A DNA stretch of 64,000 nt from Pseudoips prasinana (Eukaryota; Arthropoda; Insecta; Lepidoptera; Nolidae). The DNA lies in contig OX621241.1 of assembly GCA_951640165.1 (NCBI GenBank), forward strand, positions 5,528,001-5,592,000. The letters are read 5' to 3'. A program made the translations under genes and the position numbers. Positions within the stretch are counted from its first letter, which is position 1. Each line of letters opens with the position of its first letter. Shown here piece after piece: positions 15,201 through 30,200 of this stretch. The notes below the pieces were generated by a model. That model saw nothing but the letters and a program-made list of their open reading frames with translations, made no database searches and was not told where the DNA came from.

Positions 15201-18200
15201 GTGTCATGCTTGTGGCGTTTGACCTTCTAGTATGACGGAGTTAAATAACTTTTGAAGGGCCCGTAGGATTGGTGTACCACCCGCCTTTAGAAGCTCTGCT
15301 GTAAGTCCATCATCAGCAGGCGTCTTGTTATTCTTAAGCTGTTTGAGAGCCATTCGAATGTCGTACAGGCTGACGTGCGGGATGGTGTTGGGTTAGTCGT
15401 GCTCTGGGAATATACCTCTTCATATATATTTTGCGCCTCTTATTAGTAATGTCCTTTGGTGAATTTGAGATCAACCAAGGGTTCATCATCGTCCAAAGAT
15501 TTAGCTGTTTGTCAAGATTAGTGAGCATCATTATTTACCGTACCATCCATCATTGGAGTGAATACAAAAATGTTCATCATTTTCTGTGATTTTCCGCATT
15601 TCTTAAATCGTAATTTCAGGTCTCCGAAACTTAGCGGTATATTTTCCAAAATTCTGTTTAAAATATTTTTCGTTATTTTCTTTTGGAGTCAAATCTTTGA
15701 CTAATCTTTATGTTTCGGGATATCGTTCCCTTGGCTTTCTTTTTGCCTCTTCGTAACTCTCGGAATTATTTTCCAATCGTTCTCTATAAAGTTTCTGTTT
15801 TTCAGCCGCACTAATTGACATTTATACTTTTTGTTTTGTATTTTATTTCAATCTGAAATTACATATAATACAGTTATTTAAATATTTAGTTCAAATATTT
15901 TAAAAATAATAGAAGTTTGGCGTTATTATTACGAATAAAGATGAATTATTATGATTCAAATCGGCATCACCTTTGCCATACATTCTCTAAAGTTACCTAC
16001 AACGCCAGAGAAATTTACAGAAACGCGGGGGAAAAAGTAACAGAAAATCGATTATAAATTCACATTTACGGAATGGAACGAAATGATAGTGGTCTAATTT
16101 TAAAATTAGAGCAAAAAGGCTTTAAATTTTAATAACAAAAACAACTAACTATAAAATCTTACCCAAATCTATGTCGTAACTTAGTAGAGCGGTAATAAAA
16201 CCACGCACACCTCTTGAGAGCTTGTCGCACAGTAACAGCCGACCTGTGAGACATTGATCTTGCTGCGGCTTGCCAACGTAGTTAGAGACAATCACTCTCG
16301 CTAATAACTAAAGCTTAGAGCTATTTCTCGACAAATTTTGGAATTTTTTCATATAACGCAGTAGAATTGATGTTTTAGATTCTCTTTGGGGACAAACACT
16401 TAAAAAAATAAAAATGTACGTTTTAATTTAAAAAATATGTATAAACTGGCTTTTTAGCTAAGCTTACTCCAATAGCTATCTAATAAAAATATTAAAAACC
16501 TATGTCTCTAAGCAGCTAAGCCGAAAAAAAGGCAAATATTTGTTGTGACCCATACCTGGGGACATACTGTTTTTGTACGAATATCGACAGTGTTCCCCTG
16601 CGTTTTTACAAAAAAGCGACTAATAATTTAAAAAGTTGTACATATAAACATGGTAACATAACGTCTAAGCATCTTATTCCATAATATAACAACAATATTT
16701 ACAAAATATTCATATTTAATATTGTTTTTGGATTTTAATTTCATAGGGACACGAAAGGAGTACTTTAAAAGTTGATTGACCCAGGTACAAGTCTAGATGG
16801 GACTGTCCGATGCAAAATAACACCTTAAATACTCCTAAACAGGATCAAAAATTGCTTGCAATACACTTTTTGAAACAATGCTTGCTTCAATGCCGATATC
16901 GACATAAATATATTCTCACTTACCTACTTTGGATGGAAATTATACTGATATGTTTTTATTTCTTACATAATATTAAAACCTTCAACTAAACCTATCTTTG
17001 ACAATAACTTAATACAAGCTAGCTAAATGTCACTACCATTATAAAATAAATTGTATTTAAATTTTTTAACATTCCTTGTACCTAAATATCTGTAATAAGT
17101 AACTAGAAATAATAACTGTATTACTACAAACATGTTCTGACTATTTACAAGCGCTTTTTTAAAGTCTACGTGAATAAGAACCTTTTTTATTTTATTTTTT
17201 ATTTATTTTCTAGTACCCAAACCAAAAGCAAACTGCACCGAAGCCAAGAAAATGGAGTGCGGCTTCGGACAAGTGTTGAAACAGAAGACTACGGCCAATG
17301 GATGCACAGAGTTCGCTTGTGGTAAGTTGACTGGCCTATTGGTCATGTAGTTAGTAACCCTGACTGCCGAATCACAGTTCATGAGTTTGATCCTCACCCA
17401 GGACAAATCTTTGTGCGAGGAGCACGATAATTTCTTCTGTGTCTGGGTGTATTAATCTGACTGTACATTGCTCGCATTGCTACGGCAATATATGAAATTC
17501 ATTGGAATGCCAGTGGCGCCACCTGTCGAAGATTGGTCGTACCAATTCAGAACACTTTACTGAAGTGATCTTCAGTAAAGTGTTGACACATGATGAAACG
17601 CATAGTTTACGATTCTATAACTTTTGACATTCATTTTTTGATTTTATTTTTTTATTTTGTTTTATTTGGAACAACAAACAATTAAACAATAAATGTTACA
17701 AAAATATTATCACTAATAAACCATTGTGTAATCCACAACATTATTCACAGAATAAAACAATTTTTATATACCTATACATAGACATGAATGTATATTTTTT
17801 TGAGCCGTGTAATTTCCGGCGTAGAAATAATAACAGTGCCACCACATGCCATCCCGTGGGTGTGGTAAAAGGCGCCTAGGGGACCAGGTAGCCAGCTTGC
17901 ATGCCAAGAACAGTGACTATTGCAAACCACTCTAAATAGCAAATTTAAAAACCTTTGGAGGATGTCCAGCAAAGGCACTTTCTGTGAACTAAGGTAATAT
18001 CTATAATAATATCTAGGGACAATGTCACACAGATCATCCTAGCCCCAAACTAAGCAAAGCTTGTACTATGGGTACCAGGCGACGATATACATACTTATAT
18101 AGATAGATAAATACTTATATACATAGAAAACATCCATGACTCAGAAACAAATATTCATGCTCATCATACAAATATTTGCACTTACCGGGATTCGAACCCA

Positions 18201-21200
18201 GGAGCACCAGCTTCGTAGGCAGGGGCACTACCAACTAGGCTACGGTGATCGTCATAAGGTATCTGTAAACAGTGGTTTCTATGAACAAAGTTTACGGCAA
18301 GAAGTGCTATCTATGAACAGAGATCTCTGTCAACAGTGCTTTCTATGAATCGAGATATCTACGAACAATGTTTTCTACCAAAAAAGTTTTCGGCGAAACG
18401 TGCTGTCTAGGAATAGAGATTTCTATTAACTTTGCTTTCTGTATGTAGTAGTATCGTACAAGCGTATCTTATTATGTTCCATCATAGCATCATCATATTG
18501 CATCATCTCTATCTTAGGTTCCACGTTCATGAACGATATTAGGCTGATGATCACGTTTGTATTTATAATTTGTCTGGTTACCATAGGTTCTGATGAGTTT
18601 GACATCAGATGTCAGTGATAGGCTAAAAAAGATACCGGTTCAGTTAATTTATTTTGTTACAGAATGTAAACCCGCGAGTGAATGCGAGCCCCTACCTAAT
18701 GAAAATGACGTGGAGATTCTCGAGCCCGGTATGGAGCGAGTAGTCGACAACAGTGGCTGTTGTCCACGACTGCAGTTCCTATGTCGCGTGGAAACATGCC
18801 CCCAACCACCCGAGTGTCCCAAGTTCTATAACTTGAAGACTAACAAAAACACTGAAAAATGCTGCTCCGAATACAAATGTGGTAAGTTTTATCGTGGTTA
18901 ATAATTGTGGTGGATATTCTGTGTGATGGTAGACACGAATCTCATCCCATGGGGGGCATAGAAGTTGTCTTGAGGCAATAACTACCAGAGAACGGGCAGC
19001 AGCGTCTCTCTTAGTACTATGAGCATCATACTAAGATTGCCAACCCGGCTGCCAAGCGTGACGTGTACGGAATAGCTAGCCAAGATGATCCCACGGGGAG
19101 GATTTTGTCCAACATCTTTTGTATATGTGTAATATTGTTAAGGTTTCTTTGAATAGTAAAAGTATGGGATTTTTAAATGGATATCAAAGAATTTAAATTC
19201 ATCTATTATTTTTTTTACATGAATGTGGCAGCGGCCGTCGAGTGCCAGATAGAAATATATTAACATAAACACACGTACACTATAAAAAAATTGTACTGCT
19301 TCAAGTTCATATTCTATTCTCTCTGTCTGTACCCTTGCTTAGCATTCAGATTTCTATATTATTTAAAACATTTTTTGTAGCTACTACCATAAATATATCT
19401 AATACCTACCATAGATATTATATGTTTTTTTTTAACTTTATGCTCAGACATGTATAATGGCTCACGTTTTGGAATAAAATTTATCCGTACATCCATCATA
19501 GCCGAAAATGTATGCAAGTATGATGATGTCGAAGTTGTAAATCTTGCTAAAAAACGGAAAAGCGCTGTAACTATTGGTCACCTTATGGTTCAGGGTAGGC
19601 AATTTTTTTCGATTAAGTGTTAGAAAATCAAAATAAAAAAATATGCAATTTTAGTTGTAGTTTCCATTACTTTAAATCAAATCAAATCTTTATTTGCTCA
19701 AATATGGTACATAAGATGTATTAATGCAGATTAATCAAAAGGTTATGTCCAACATATTCCCATATAGACCTGAGGTCGTGCAAATATACATATAGTTTTG
19801 AAACTTATTCTATTAAATTACATTATTATTTCGACTTATATTCTAGATATTCCTTAGTTTTATAAAAACATCTGTCTTTGAGGAAATTAAACAAATTCAG
19901 GTAATGACATTTTTTTAAATATGTAATGGAAGGTTATTATATATTTTGATTGCCATGCAATATGCATTTTTTTTTAATTTTATGATAAAATATCTAGTTT
20001 GATGAATCTGATAAATTAATTAAAAAAGTACGTAAATATTGTCTGCATCTTGTTACAGAGTTGCCCGCGAACAAGTGCGTGGTGACGCTGGAGTGGGAGG
20101 CCGCGTCCAAGGGTGGGGAGAAAGCACGCGCCACGCCACTCACCGTACTCAAAGACGTAAGTATACCTACAGCCCCTGGTTGGCTGCCGCGACTCTCTGT
20201 CAGTTACAAGGGAAATCTAATTTAGTTTTATAGCATTATTGGCTGTGCCCCGCGGTTTTACCCGCGTTAAATTTTATAAATTATCACAGCTCCTCCCCCG
20301 TAGGTGAAAGCGTGATAATATGTAGCCTATATGTTGAACCGACCTATTAGTAATATTCATGCAAAATTTGAAGTAAATCCATGGAGGACTTTTTTAGTTT
20401 AGCCCGGACATACATACAGACAAACAGACACACTGACAAAAAATTTAATAACTATATTATACATAACTAACTAATAACTATAAAAACTATATTTTTGGCT
20501 TCGTTATCTATTGTAGATCACGCCCCAAGTATCCTTTTTAAAAAATATTCGATGTACAGTTTTGACTTTCCTAAGATTTTATTATATGTATAGATTAGCT
20601 GTGCCCCGTAGTTTTACCCGCATTAAACTTTATAAATTATAGCCTAGGTATGTGTTAATCCAGGGTGTCAGCTAATTCTATACAAAATCGCTCCAGCCGT
20701 TAGACGTCAAGAAGTAACAACCATACACACTCACACAGTCACAAACTTTCACCTTTATAATATTAGTACGATGGATAATATATTATACAAAAAGATATAA
20801 AGAACATAATGTGTAACGGGCGGTTTTATAATAATAATATATAATATCTAGGGACAATGTCACACAGATCATCCTAGCCCCAAACTAAGCAAAGCTTGTA
20901 CTATGGGTACCAGGCGACGATATACATACTTATATAGATAGATAAATACTTAAATACATAGAATACACATGCACGAATATTTGTTTCTGAGTCTTGGATG
21001 TTTATCCAAGACTCAGAAACAAATATTCGTGCTCATCACACAAATATTTGCACTTACCGGGATTCGAACCCAGGACCACCAGCTTCGTAGGCAGGAGCAC
21101 TACCAACTAGGCTACGGTGACCGTCATCGCCAGCAGGTTTATCTCTTCCAGACAACCTTTAGATGGATAGGTAAAGTAAGTAGTGTAAGTTCATTTATAC

Positions 21201-24200
21201 TATTTATTAAGTAGGAAAGCTCCTTGACAACGATGTCTCAATTATTGATCACGTAGCGCTATGTTTTAATAATATGAGACATCGTTCTAAAGGAGTATTC
21301 CTACTAAATCATATAAAGGAACTTACATACTAAACTTCGTAGGAACTGTAAATAAAGTTAACAGTGCAGGAGTGCAACAAATAAATTATATGTAGGTACT
21401 AAAGAACTGTGATATAAATATATTGGATACCAAATATTTAGTATGACTTCAGAAATAAAATTATACAATTATGAAATATCGTAAATCTCATGTCAGAAAT
21501 GGGTTAGGTATTATAGTAAGTAAGTAATTTATTTGCATAAACATGTGTATACATATAACAATGAAATTGCATGTAAGATGTAAGATGTAACATTGCATGT
21601 AAGATGTAAGATGTAACATATTTAGTTCAGACATGTTTGCCATACAATGGCGTGCAAATATTTGAATGTACAATAATTATGTCAATATTGAATTAAAAAT
21701 CATGTCGTAAAAAGATTTGAACCCTAATATTATGATTGAACTATTAATAACAATATGTCCTAAAACTTATCAGCTTGATATTCGGAGACATTATAATAAG
21801 CTTTGTCAACTAAAAGCGATTTTATTTTGCTCTTAAAAGCATTGTCAGGTAGTTCTTTCCAGGCTTTTTAGATCTAATTGTCCGGCGGGTCCGAACCAGC
21901 ACCTTCAATCAATCCGGGGTAGGCGCTCTGCGTTAAGCGGTTTGCTGGACGGTTTGAACCCTCGCTCGCTCATGTTTAAAAACCGGCCAAGTGTGAGTCG
22001 GACTAGCAGATGAAGGTTTCCGTACCATTATCTATAAAAACGGTAAATAAAATCACGTTTCTTGTATGAGATACCCATTAAATATTTATTTATTTTAATT
22101 TAAATATTTATTTCAAAGCGAATATATAACTAAATATTCTGTGAATATTTCAGCAAAAAAATAACTCTGTGGTAGCCCGAAAGCTTTCACATATCTTGCA
22201 GAAGCTTATATTTGCACAAAAATTGCTCTTTGATTGCATATTCGTATGACTTACTGGCTGTGTACCGCGGATTTACCCTTATTAAAACTATATAAATTAT
22301 AGCCTACTAGCAGTGCCCGCGGACTTCGTTCCGCGTTATAATTATTTTTGTCCCTGCCCGTTTGTCCGGCGTAATACTTCGTGTTAAAAGTTCGGGATAT
22401 TTTTTTTCATAGCTCTTGACACTTCACAATAACGTAGCTTTCTATTGGTGAAATAATTTTGAAAATCGGTTCAGTAGATCCAGAGATTACTCCTTACAAC
22501 GTCACAAACTCACAAACGTTACCTCTTTATAATATCTATTAGTATATATGTATTCGGGTACCTACCTATATAAGCTATACCTATTACAACAAAGTTTCAT
22601 CAAAATCTATTCGGTAGTTTTTGCTTGAAAGAGTAACAAACATTCATTCATTTCCAAACTTTCGGATTTATAATATAAATAGGAATTAATAGGATAATCA
22701 GTATGAGCAATTATTGCGCGAATTTTGCTATCGCTTAGCTTTTGCAAAATACGTAATAAAGGTATTGATGGTATCACAACCCTGTGCTGAGCAAGAAGGC
22801 CGTAATTAAAGAAATGGGTTTCAACTCTAAAGAAACTCTTATATTAGGTTTATTTTCATCTTACGCAGTGATTTTGGCAACGCATTAAATACCTATTAAT
22901 AGACAACCAATATACACGCAAAATACTTTTCGTATACGTACGTACACGCGTCATTGAAAACAGGGTCGAAAATTTATCCTACTATCGTATCGGGGGCGTA
23001 GCTCAGATGGTAGAGCGCTCGCTTAGCATGCGAGAGGTACCGGGATCGATACCCGGCGCCTCCAAAGGCTTATTCAATTTGACGAAATAAACCTTTTTTT
23101 TTATTTTCGAGCTTTATGTAGGGCGTTGATAACATTCCATATGTCATATAAACTAATACTTTTTTTATATTGTAACTTTTAGGGTTTTCATTATTTTGTT
23201 TATGATTATTCCTCATTTTCTTTTGTTGTCTTAATTATGATTAACGGTAAGTATAATCTTCTACTATATAAAAATAAGTCGGGTTTTCCTTCCTAACGCT
23301 ATAACTCCAGAACGCACGAACCGATTCCCACGGTTTTGCATTCGTTGGAAAGGTCTCGGGCTCCGTGAGGTTTATAGCAAAGAAAATTTATAATATTTAA
23401 CGCGAGTAACACCGCGAGGCACAGCTAGTTTATATATTTTTTTTTTTTTTTTGGCGCCAACGCGGAAAAAGATGCATCGAGGCTATGTTTTATTTTCAAA
23501 AACTGGTGTAAATTCGAGTTTTTATGTGTAAATATGGTGGATTTTTAGACATAACATCTTCGACAACGTACACAAGTGAAGGAAAGTGCGATATTGCCGT
23601 GAATTGTGATTTTCCGTGTTGTAACCAAAACTCAATAAAAGCCTCTAGTAAAGTCTCCACTGCTTTACTGGGGTTGGACAAGGACTATGTATGACTTGAC
23701 TATGACGGACCTTACTTTACTTGACAATGACGGAAATAAAAGATATAAAAATATTTACTGAAGGCTCATAAGGCCAAAGAAGCCAGAGCCGTGAAACGGA
23801 ATTTAAAAACAAAACAAAACAGCTAGTTTATTTATATAATAATATGTTTTAATATTGTTGTATCGATCATATGGATACATGACTTAATATATTGATAAAC
23901 TTGATATTATATTGTATTGTGAATTTAATTATGTGAAAACTTTATAATAAAAAATAAACCGATTTATCTTTTTTATAATTTGAACAAAATTTATACAAGG
24001 TGTAACATAAATTTGGATTGTTGAATTGATTTGCGTATGAAACTATATGAAATATACAAAATATTAATTCCCACATGTTTTTTTTAATATTTTTTAAAGA
24101 CAACGCCCGCTTTAGGGAATCTAATCCCTATGCGGCCGTGCGGGGTACTTTACAAACCTATAATAGACGGACACAAATTACATCCAGACTCATAACAACA

Positions 24201-27200
24201 ATCTATGGGTCACACAAATACGACGTGTCGCGGGCTCGAGTCCCACGCCGGACAGCTATTTGTGTGACCCATAAATTGTTGTTCTGAGTCTGGATGTAAT
24301 TTTTGTCCGTCTATTATGTTTGCGAAGTACCCCGCGACACAAGAATCAGATTTACTAATGCGGCAATTGTCTTTAAAAAATTAATAAAAAACAGAACAAA
24401 ATCGTGTGTATTATAAACCTAGGTATACATATACACACGATTTTGTTAGTTATACTTGTCAGTGACGATCTAAGACTAGTATTAGAACGGCATTGACAAG
24501 TATCGCAGTCCTAGTAACTGCAACTCAGCGACATTGACCTAAATATATAATGATCGTACGAGCGGATGCTGTATACACAATCGGACAGGAAACACATCGT
24601 TTTATTGCACAATCAAATAATAATAAGATCCTGAGACATTATTTACACACGGCCATCTGATCCCAAACTATACAGAGCTTGTACTATGGAAACCAGATAA
24701 CTGATATAATACATATACTACTTTTCTTCTGTAAAGACATACTTATATAGATAATTACACCCAGACTCAGGACAAACAGACATGTTCATGCACACAAATA
24801 TTTGTCCTGGGTGGGAATCAAACCCACGTCCTACGGCGTGAAAAGCTACCACGCTAACAGGCCCGTCAAAACCACAAATCCCTTTTAACTGAGAAGAGGG
24901 AGAGCTTATCAATTCGATATCACGTTTTCAAATGTTTGGCCCATCTGAAGGGAATTAAAGGATTACGCTAAGAATATCATTTATACAGAAAACCATCATT
25001 TTTCTTGTATCCAAAATTATAATCTTAAATATCATACATAGTAGGTACATAGTCATAGTCATTTAGTCATAGACATTTATTCATAAACAATATCAATTGT
25101 GTTTGAATGTAACATAAATTAATAAAATATAATGTACAATTATCAATATTATCTAAATTCTCATTCAGCATTAAAAACCAAAAACATAAATATAAAATAA
25201 TCAAAATAATGCATACGTCAATCTAATCTAATAACCAAAAACATAAATATAAAATAATCAAAATAATACATACGTAAATCTAGATCATATTTTCATAATT
25301 GAAAAAAAAATGTCAACCATAGTACTTAGGTACATTTTGTTGTTTGGCCTGTTGGCTTAGTGGTTAGTCAACCTGACTGCTAAGCTAGAGGTCCTGGGTT
25401 CGATTCCCACCCGGGACAAATGTTTGTATGATGATCACAATAATTTGTTCTATGTCTGGGTGTATCTATAATATGTGAGTATTTAGAAATAGGCCTAGAT
25501 TGAGAATTTGCTTAGATGAGATCCGTTGGCAGTGGTTTAGTTGTCATAAGATATTTATTAAAGATATTTATCATTAAATGAAAAAAATTAAAAAATGAAA
25601 TTAAAAAAAATGTTTATTTTTGACAAACAAGAAATCTTAACATACATAGCTAAATTAATATTATAAATTTCAAATGTCAAAAAAGGCCCCCATCTCAGCA
25701 TTAGCTACGGCAACACAGGTGTATTACTGCAGCGCTGATCTTCCGAAAGAGGCTGATATACGCCACAATGGCATAGTAATTTAAATAGAAAGTAATATAA
25801 ATATATATAAAAAAAAATTATTAAATTCTAAAAATTAAAATTTACCTTAAAATTAATGCATAACAAAGCAAAAAATAAATAAATAAATAATAAATAATTA
25901 GATATTTATGTTTGTTTTAAAGTAAAAACCTTTGGTTTTTCGAATTCGAATTCGAATTGGAAAGCTCTTTCAACTTTTACTCAGCTAAGTAAAAAGTTGA
26001 AAGAGCTTTCCAATTCGAATTCATACTTTCAAATGATTAGCCCATTTATATTTAGGCAGAATGCCTAATAGTGAACACGCCTGACGTTTTGACAGACCTG
26101 TTGGCGTGGTTGGTAGATACGCCGCCTTTCACGCCACAAGTCGTCGATTCCCACCCGGGACAGTTATTTGTGTGCATGAACATGTCTGTTTGTCCTGAGT
26201 CTGGGTGTAAATGATCTAACAAGTATGTATTTACAAAAGAAAAGTAGTATATGTAGTATATCAGTTATCTGGTTTCCATAGTACAAGCTCTGCTTAGTTT
26301 GGGATCAGATGGCCGTGTGTGAATAATGTCCCAGCATATTATTATTATTTACACAGAAAACAATATATTCTCTTGTATTTTTTATATATTAGGTATATAC
26401 TATTAAAGAAACATACACCATATTACCCCTGTACGTTCCATAATACATCATGTAATATGAATATCCTGTATTAAAGTCAGTGTACAATAGATCGTAGTAC
26501 GAAGCACACACGTCTTTCATTTCTCCCTGCATACATAAGTTAAACTCGACCTTAGTACTAACAACAACCCCACTACCTTTTCTTCAATCCTGGTCCTTTC
26601 AACGGTTGCTTGGAAGAAGACAGCTAGCTATAAGGCTATATATAAAATATAAGCATGTATTTCTTTTTATTGCTGTGTGGGGACAGCATAGAATACATTA
26701 CCCCATCTCATCGCGTGGGGGGCGTAGAAATCGACCGAGGGAATACCTACCAGAGAACGGGCAGCAAGTTTTTCTATGAACTATGATCATCTAACTGCGA
26801 TCGTCAACCCGCCTGAAAGTGTGGCGATTATGGCATATCTCCCCATTCTTTGGGGAGGCCTTTGTCCAGCTGTGGACATGATTTGGCTGACATGATGACG
26901 ATGATGACGATTTCATTTTATGTTATCTATTAGGTTAGGCAAAAAGTCTTTTCGCATTATAGTATGTATGAACTTGTCATAAAATGTCTTTGGCTATACT
27001 ATTTGTATCTGGCTGGTTTTGGTATCATTGAAAGTTTAAATTTTAAAGAACATAATTCCAAATTCAAATTAAGAAAATGTGTGATTTTCATTTGTTTTTC
27101 GTACTGTAAAGATGAGTGAATCTAATGAAGAAGTTCGATACATTTTAAAATTTTACTACAAAAAAATTAAAAATGCAAGGCAAGCCGTGAAAAAAATTGC

Positions 27201-30200
27201 GATGTTTATGGAGTATCTGTGAGAGTAGCACAAATTTGGTTTAAGCGTTTTCAATTCGGAAATTTTGATGTCAAAGATGCACGTTGCTCTGGTCGCCCTA
27301 TTACGGATAAAATGGATGCATTTATTGAAAAAGTTTAACAAGATCGGCATATCATTAGTTACAACGTCGCTGAAGAACTGGTAATTGACCACAAAACAGT
27401 TTCGGCACATTTGAAAAAAACTGTGTACACATAAAAGCTCGATATTTGGGTACCTCATGAGCTGACTGAAAGAAACCTAATGAGCCGTGTACTCATTTGT
27501 GATTCCCGTGTGAAACCGACCCATTTTTGAAGAAGTTGATAACTGGTGATGAAAAGTACGTCACGTACGACAAGAACGTGCGAGAAAGGTCGTGGTCAAA
27601 GGCTGGTCAGGCTTCACAGACTGTGGTGAAACCCGGGTTAACTCGCAACAAGGTGATGCTGTGTGTGTGGTGGGATTGGAAGGGCATTATTCATTATGAG
27701 CTGTTACCACCAGGCAGGACCGTCGATTCTGAACGCTACTGCGAACAACTGATGTGATTAATAAAGCAAGAAGATGAGAGAAACCGGCCGGAATTAATCA
27801 ACAGAAGGGGTGTGGTTTTTCATCATGCTAACGCTAGACCTCACACATCTTTAGCCACTCGGCAAAAATGAAGAAAGTTTGGATGGGAGGTGTTAATGCA
27901 TCCGCCGTATAGTCACGACCTTGCACCTTCAGATTTCCACTTGTTTCGGTCTCTTCTGAATTCTTTAGGGCGTGTCAGGTTAACATCACGAGAGGACTAC
28001 CAAAACCGCTTGTCGCGGTATAAAATGGGATCATGTCCCTACCTACAAGATGGCAAAAAGTTATCGAACAAAATGGTACCTACATACTTGAGTTAGATGT
28101 AAATAAATTATATTAAACAATGTTTTGAATTTTCTTAAAAAATGCGAAGAAACTTTTTCCCCAACCTATTATTATTCCGTGTACCCTAAAGAGTTGCTGA
28201 AGTGAGTTGCGCATGAGCTGATGGTGTCCCGTGCGCAGGTGGAGGCGGTGTGGCAGGACGGGCCGTGCCGCTCGTGCCGCTGCGAGGCGGGCGCGCAGGC
28301 CAGCGCGCGCTGCGCCGTCAGCGAGTGCGCCGCCATCGCCAGCACCGAGCACTTCGTGCTGGAGCCGCGCGCCGTGCCCTTCCAGTGCTGCCCGCAGCCC
28401 GCGCACGTGGCCTGCCGCGCCGGGGATGCCATCTACAAGGTCAGACATACATATACATACTGCGCCGTCAGCGAGTGCGCCGCCATCGCCAGCACCGAGC
28501 ACTTCGTGCTGGAGCCGCGCGCCGTGCCCTTCCAGTGCTGCCCGCAGCCCGCGCACGTGGCCTGCCGCGCCGGGGATGCCATCTACAAGGTCAGACATAC
28601 ATATACATACTGCGCCGTCAGCGAGTGCGCCGCCATCGCCAGCACCGAGCACTTCGTGCTGGAGCCGCGCGCCGTGCCCTTCCAGTGCTGCCCGCAGCCC
28701 GCGCACGTGGCCTGCCGCGCCGGGGATGCCATCTACAAGGTCAGACATACATATACATACTGCGCCGTCAGCGAGTGCGCCGCCATCGCCAGCACCGAGC
28801 ACTTCGTGCTGGAGCCGCGCGCCGTGCCCTTCCAGTGCTGCCCGCAGCCCGCGCACGTGGCCTGCCGCGCCGGGGATGCCATCTACAAGGTCAGACATAC
28901 ATATACATACTGCGCCGTCAGCGAGTGCGCCGCCATCGCCAGCACCGAGCACTTCGTGCTGGAGCCGCGCGCCGTGCCCTTCCAGTGCTGCCCGCAGCCC
29001 GCGCACGTGGCCTGCCGCGCCGGGGATGCCATCTACAAGGTCAGACATACATATACATACTGCGCCGTCAGCGAGTGCGCCGCCATCGCCAGCACCGAGC
29101 ACTTCGTGCTGGAGCCGCGCGCCGTGCCCTTCCAGTGCTGCCCGCAGCCCGCGCACGTGGCCTGCCGCGCCGGGGATGCCATCTACAAGGTCAGACATAC
29201 ATATACATACTGCGCCGTCAGCGAGTGCGCCGCCATCGCCAGCACCGAGCACTTCGTGCTGGAGCCGCGCGCCGTGCCCTTCCAGTGCTGCCCGCAGCCC
29301 GCGCACGTGGCCTGCCGCGCCGGGGATGCCATCTACAAGGTCAGACATACATATACATACTGCGCCGTCAGCGAGTGCGCCGCCATCGCCAGCACCGAGC
29401 ACTTCGTGCTGGAGCCGCGCGCCGTGCCCTTCCAGTGCTGCCCGCAGCCCGCGCACGTGGCCTGCCGCGCCGGGGATGCCATCTACAAGGTCAGACATAC
29501 ATATACATACTGCGCCGTCAGCGAGTGCGCCGCCATCGCCAGCACCGAGCACTTCGTGCTGGAGCCGCGCGCCGTGCCCTTCCAGTGCTGCCCGCAGCCC
29601 GCGCACGTGGCCTGCCGCGCCGGGGATGCCATCTACAAGGTCAGACATACATATACATGCTCCTCATCTCTGATAACCAGGACTGCAGTGGTTATGGCCT
29701 TGAAAAAACCCATATATTGGTGAGACTAATACATAGTTGGTCTAATTCTATAAGTGTACGTGAAATTCCCTGCGATAGAGGTAAATGCCGACGCTGTTCT
29801 TAAAAAATAATGGCGCCTCTTTTGATTTTACAACACTTATCTATTCTGAGCAATTTAGATCAGATCAAATACATATACCTACTATCTTTGGTAGTTCAAC
29901 AGCTTCGTTTATTAATCAAAATATTTACTGCTCCTGGGTATTTACCCAGGAGCAGTCTTTCTGTCATTATAATAATACCACTTAATGGCTTTTACTAAAT
30001 GTAAATGTATTCAGCCCTCCATCTGAACTTCTAATTATTCACTATACTTGCGATTCAGAACTAGAAGATGTTTAATGAAATGAATACAAGAAAACAGTCA
30101 ACTCTTCCAGCTCTCAAATTAGACGATCCCTAACCTTTATATCCTTTGTGGGACCCATATAAAGATTACTTACAACAGGTGATCAGTCAGCCATGCTGAA

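Noticed and set aside
14036..15222. Plus-strand ORFs over the RTE region
   Set aside because: Antisense shadows of the minus-strand reverse transcriptase.
28113..29803. Four overlapping ORFs of about 480-517 codons on both strands, Ala/Arg-rich repeats
   Set aside because: They are created by the GC-rich 150-bp array whose period is a multiple of 3. Only the frame of the VWC exon (+, from 28239) has family support.
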